A DNA stretch of 9,697 bases from Gammaproteobacteria bacterium. GTDB taxonomy: Bacteria; Pseudomonadota; Gammaproteobacteria; Steroidobacterales; BM003. The position numbers were made by a program, and so were the translations under genes. Under the pieces are notes generated by a model. That model saw nothing but the letters and a program-made list of their open reading frames with translations, did not search any database and was not told the DNA's origin. Of the stretch, positions 7,217 to 9,697 are shown piece by piece; position 1 is the stretch's first letter, and the number at the start of each line of letters is the position of its first letter. The DNA is taken from contig JAPHSC010000273.1 of the NCBI GenBank assembly GCA_026193125.1, positions 1 to 9,697 of the forward strand. The letters run 5' to 3'.

Positions 7217-7533
7217 CCGTCGGCTGGCCGCTCCTCGCCACAGTGCCAACAGGCGGTAAATTGCCCGTCCAGCGACTCGGCGCAGCGAGGGCAGACCCAC
7301 TGGGGTAAATCTGGCGCCGGGCCCTTAAGGTGCTCCGCCACCACTTGCCTGGCACGAGCCACGTCAGCCTCACGACTGACCCATAGCTGGGGCCAGACTT
7401 CGGTGAAAGGGACCTCCGCCCTGAGCGTGTACATCTGCTCATTCTTGACGATGCAGTGAATTCCCTCCAGTTCCAGCAAATTCCTCAAATGGTGAATGGT
7501 CACCAGGGAATCCGTCGTATAGACTTTTTTCAA
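7213..7533 (-). CDS. DUF2007 family protein with C-terminal zinc ribbon
   Basis: A 106-residue protein. The N-terminal part (about 1-70) resembles DUF2007 (putative signal transducing protein): it starts MKKVYTTDSLV, continues with HLRNLLELEGIHCIVKNE, and ends with WVSREADVARARQVV, a ferredoxin-like small domain. The C-terminal part holds two CxxC pairs (Cys81/Cys84 in CPRC and Cys95/Cys98 in CWHC), a likely zinc ribbon. No membrane segment. There is no usable ATG. I choose the TTG at 7533 because GAGGGA (7538-7543) precedes it and because the MKKVY start fits the family. A TTG at 7545 is also possible (110 residues) but lacks a ribosome binding site, and an in-frame stop lies just upstream of it. 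It is 33 bases behind trpA on the same strand, so probably co-transcribed. Function unknown. Confidence 0.82.
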   Translation of the reverse strand: MKKVYTTDSLVTIHHLRNLLELEGIHCIVKNEQMYTLRAEVPFTEVWPQLWVSREADVARARQVVAEHLKGPAPDLPQWVCPRCAESLDGQFTACWHCGEERPADG

Positions 7534-7537
7534 CTCG

Positions 7538-7543
7538 TCCCTC
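7538..7543 (-). promoter_or_regulatory. Ribosome binding site that sets the DUF2007 TTG start
   Basis: GAGGGA on the minus strand lies four bases before the TTG at 7533 (six bases if only GAGG is counted). No comparable site precedes the other TTG at 7545. Confidence 0.6.
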
Positions 7544-7566
7544 AATCAGGCTGCCGTCTTCCGTGT

Positions 7567-8340
7567 TCAGGCTGGCTGCAAGCTGTCCAGAAATTCACCA
7601 ATAGAGCCGCCCTTTTCCATCACTTCCACCAGGGCGGAACCCACTATTACTCCGTCTACATGGGGCGACAGGCGGCTCACCTGTTCGGCCGAGCGTATGC
7701 CAAAGCCTGCACAAACCGGAATGCTTGCGCTTGCGCGTACCGTATCCAGGTAGTCCAGCATATTCTCTGCCGCGGCCGCCGCACCCCCGGTTATCCCGGT
7801 TACCGTCACTGCATACACAAAGCCGGTGCTGGCCGCGCATAATTTCCCGATTCGCTCCGGCGGTGTGACAGGACTGACCAGTTGAACCAGCGCCAGCCCC
7901 TGACTGGTGATGCTCTGGAGCATCGGGCCAGACTCCTCCAGCGGCAGATCGGGCACGATGAAACCACAAACACCAGCCTTGCGGGCGCGCTCTGCCAGGG
8001 CGTCCAGACCATAGGCCAGCAGCGGATTCAGGTAACTCATCAGCAAAATAGGCGCCTCCGGGGGAGGGCTCATTTGCTCGAGCTGTTCCAATATCCAGCG
8101 CACGGAAACGCCGGATTCCAGGGCCTTGTGACTGGCGCGTTGTATGGTCACGCCATCCGCCATCGGGTCCGAGAACGGCACACCCAGTTCGACCACGTCG
8201 CTGTGACGGCATACCTCCCTGAGATGTTCCTGGAACATGTCCGCCCGGGGGAACCCGGCAGTGATGAATGCCACCATGGGTACACGACCGCCGACGCGGG
8301 CATCGCGCAGGGTCTGGGAGATCTTTTCGTGGGGTAACAT
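7567..8340 (-). CDS. trpA: Tryptophan synthase alpha subunit TrpA
   Basis: TrpA cleaves indole-3-glycerol phosphate to indole and glyceraldehyde 3-phosphate, and passes indole to TrpB. The 257-residue TIM barrel shows the PROSITE-type signature VELGVPFSDPMADG (50-63) with catalytic Glu51 and Asp62, the strand FIVPDLPLEES, the active-site loop TVTGITGG and the phosphate-binding end region GFGIRSAEQV ... VDGVIVGSALVE. It is slightly shorter than E. coli TrpA (268). Several motifs differ from common gammaproteobacterial forms: TAGFP instead of TAGDP, QLVSPVTPPERI, and ITGG followed by a five-alanine run. Catalytic residues are intact. TAGGAG (8351-8356) lies ten bases before the ATG and contains the trpB stop codon. 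In many relatives accD follows trpA; here the DUF2007 gene does. Confidence 0.97.
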   Translation of the reverse strand: MLPHEKISQTLRDARVGGRVPMVAFITAGFPRADMFQEHLREVCRHSDVVELGVPFSDPMADGVTIQRASHKALESGVSVRWILEQLEQMSPPPEAPILLMSYLNPLLAYGLDALAERARKAGVCGFIVPDLPLEESGPMLQSITSQGLALVQLVSPVTPPERIGKLCAASTGFVYAVTVTGITGGAAAAAENMLDYLDTVRASASIPVCAGFGIRSAEQVSRLSPHVDGVIVGSALVEVMEKGGSIGEFLDSLQPA

Positions 8341-8350
8341 TGGTGGATAA

Positions 8351-8356
8351 CTCCTA
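8351..8356 (-). promoter_or_regulatory. trpA ribosome binding site overlapping the trpB stop
   Basis: TAGGAG on the minus strand is the trpA Shine-Dalgarno sequence. Its first three bases are the trpB stop codon TAG. This layout is typical of translational coupling, which fits equal amounts of the two subunits. Confidence 0.75.
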
Positions 8357-9592
8357 AATCGGTAGCGTGCGCAGGGTAGGCATGTCTTTGTCTCCGCGTC
8401 CGGACATCCCGATCAGGATGCGCTTGCCCGGGTTCTCGCGGGCCCAGCGACGGGCGCCGGCCAGGGCATGCGCGCTTTCCAGGGCCGGCAGAATACCCTC
8501 CAGACGGCAGCACTCGTTCAGGGCATCCAAGGCCTCGTCGTCACCGATAACCCCGTACTGCACGCGTCCGATGGTCTTGAGCAAGGCGTGCTCAGGTCCT
8601 ACCCCTGGATAGTCCAGCCCCGCTGACACGGAGTGCGTTTCCTGTACCTGGCCATTTGCATCCTGCAACAACATCGAATAATTGCCATGCAAAACACCCG
8701 GGGTGCCGTGGGACAGGGTGGCAGAATGCTCGCCCAGGGCATTGCCCCTGCCGCCGGCCTCAATCCCGAGCAGCTGGATACTGCGATCTCCCAGCAATGG
8801 ATGGAACAGCCCGATGGCATTTGACCCACCGCCGACACAAGCCACCGCGATATCAGGCAATTCTCCGGTAACGGCCAGCATCTGGGCCCTGGCTTCCTCA
8901 CCGATCACCGCCTGCAGTCGCTGGACCAGCAAGGGGTAGGGATGGGGCCCGATGGCCGACCCCAGCAGGTAATACGTATCCTTCGGATCCGATACCCAGT
9001 CCCGTATGGCCTCGTCGATCGCCGCCCTGAGGGTCCGGTCACCGGTAGTCACTGTGAATACCTCGGTACCCAGCCGACGCATGCGGTCCACGTTGGGAGC
9101 CTGGCGCTCGATATCGATTTCACCCATATACACCCTGCAGGGCAGCCCCAGGCGGGCGCAAGCCGCCGCCGACGCCACACCATGCTGACCGGCGCCGGTT
9201 TCGGCGACGATGCGCTTTACCCCCAGGCGCTTGGCCAACAAGGCCTGGCCGATAGAGTTATTGATCTTGTGGGCACCGGTGTGGGCAAGATCCTCACGCT
9301 TCAACCACACCTCGGCTCCCCAGGCATCACCCAGGCGGGGCGCCGGACTAAGCGGTGTCGGGCGACCTACCCAGTTGTGCAACTGGCCACGCAATTCTTC
9401 CCGGAAATCCTCGGTATCCATGTGCTCGCGCATACCCTGTTCCAGGCGTTCAAGGGCCGGCACCAGGGTCTCGGGAACAAAGCGTCCTCCAAACATGCCA
9501 TAACGGCCAAACTGATCTGGCAGGCTCCCGTCTATCAGGCGTCGCAACAGGTCCTCGTTCTGCGGGGTCTCTATTAGCTCAACAGGCATCAT
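8354..9592 (-). CDS. trpB: Tryptophan synthase beta subunit TrpB
   Basis: TrpB is the pyridoxal-phosphate enzyme that joins indole with serine to make tryptophan, in an alpha2-beta2 complex with TrpA. The 412-residue protein has the classic TrpB1 form: GRYGMFGGRFVPETL (29-43), the lysine that binds the cofactor, Lys109 in HTGAHKINN, catalytic Glu131 in AETGAGQHGVA, the phosphate loop GGGSN (254-258), the conserved SAGLDYPGVGPEH, and the end motif SGRGDKDMPTL. The spacing Lys109-Glu131 equals that of Salmonella Lys87-Glu109. It is about 15 residues longer than the E. coli protein, mainly at the N-terminus. Two ATG codons in a row begin the gene (9592 and 9589). GGAG (9596-9599) is three bases from the first and six from the second, so 9589 may be the real start. 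The gene begins directly after the trpF stop. Confidence 0.98.
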   Translation of the reverse strand: MMPVELIETPQNEDLLRRLIDGSLPDQFGRYGMFGGRFVPETLVPALERLEQGMREHMDTEDFREELRGQLHNWVGRPTPLSPAPRLGDAWGAEVWLKREDLAHTGAHKINNSIGQALLAKRLGVKRIVAETGAGQHGVASAAACARLGLPCRVYMGEIDIERQAPNVDRMRRLGTEVFTVTTGDRTLRAAIDEAIRDWVSDPKDTYYLLGSAIGPHPYPLLVQRLQAVIGEEARAQMLAVTGELPDIAVACVGGGSNAIGLFHPLLGDRSIQLLGIEAGGRGNALGEHSATLSHGTPGVLHGNYSMLLQDANGQVQETHSVSAGLDYPGVGPEHALLKTIGRVQYGVIGDDEALDALNECCRLEGILPALESAHALAGARRWARENPGKRILIGMSGRGDKDMPTLRTLPI

Positions 9593-9697
9593 TCACTCCA
9601 TTTTTCTCTCGGCCGCGCGAACCGCAGCAATAAATTCACGAATTCGTTGTGGGTCTTTTACCGCCGGCGCCGATTCGACACCACTGCTGACGTCCAC
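9593..9697 (-). CDS. trpF: Phosphoribosylanthranilate isomerase TrpF, C-terminal end (partial)
   Basis: Reading the minus strand from the window end gives 34 codons and a TGA at 9593-9595. The peptide starts VDVSSGVESAPAVKDPQRI and ends AAVRAAERKME. The stretch VDVSSGVE is the C-terminal phosphate-binding signature of TrpF, and the basic helix after it is also typical. The rest of the gene lies beyond 9697. TrpF isomerises phosphoribosylanthranilate in tryptophan synthesis, two steps before TrpA. Its stop directly abuts the trpB start (TGAATGATG), and the trpB ribosome binding site GGAG lies in its last codons, so the trp genes here form a tight trpF-trpB-trpA unit. The order fits the truA-trpF-trpB-trpA type of cluster. 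Confidence 0.93.
   Translation of the reverse strand: MDVSSGVESAPAVKDPQRIREFIAAVRAAERKME

Noticed and set aside
7213..7227. Hairpin at the ubiB/DUF2007 junction as a bidirectional terminator
   Set aside because: The stem is short with a three-base loop and includes a wobble pair, and no T run follows on either strand.
8942..9577. Open frame of 211 codons on the plus strand opposite trpB
   Set aside because: It is antisense to the conserved core of trpB; no ribosome binding site or family likeness was seen.

Overview
This window looks like a chromosomal housekeeping region of a gammaproteobacterium. The base composition is moderately GC-rich. The set DUF484-xerC, hslVU, ubiE-ubiJ-ubiB and trpF-trpB-trpA points to a ubiquinone-making proteobacterium of the Chromatiales/Xanthomonadales/Pseudomonas type. 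That placement comes from family knowledge and gene order; no search was run. I see no mobile element, CRISPR array, rRNA, tRNA or phage gene. No untranslated stretch exceeds 170 bases.

Layout. Plus strand, 16-7216: a DUF484/GAF-like gene, then a 166-base gap, then xerC (chromosome dimer resolution), hslV and hslU (ATP-dependent protease), a small DUF971 gene, and ubiE, ubiJ and ubiB (ubiquinone synthesis). From hslV to ubiB the spacings are 15, 36, 13, -1 and 2 bases with no visible terminator, so these genes could be read as one transcript. A sigma-32-like promoter candidate lies in the last codons of xerC. Minus strand, 9697-7213: the last 34 codons of trpF (the gene is cut by the window end), trpB, trpA, and a small DUF2007 gene with a C-terminal zinc ribbon and a TTG start. 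trpF, trpB and trpA are tightly packed. The two gene trains converge at ubiB and the DUF2007 gene, whose stop codons share the palindrome CTAG.

How the genes work together. HslU unfolds substrates and feeds them to the HslV peptidase. UbiE is the C-methyltransferase of ubiquinone and menaquinone synthesis, UbiJ is a lipid-binding scaffold of the Ubi complex, and UbiB is the membrane-anchored atypical kinase/ATPase needed for the pathway. TrpF, TrpB and TrpA carry out the late steps of tryptophan synthesis. The roles of the DUF484, DUF971 and DUF2007 proteins are not established.

I did not find a clearly new biological system. The points most worth a second look are the possible heat-shock promoter inside xerC with possible read-through from hslVU into the ubi genes, the DUF971 gene at that junction, the DUF2007/zinc-ribbon gene behind trpA, the atypical TrpA sequence, and the shared-stop convergent junction.
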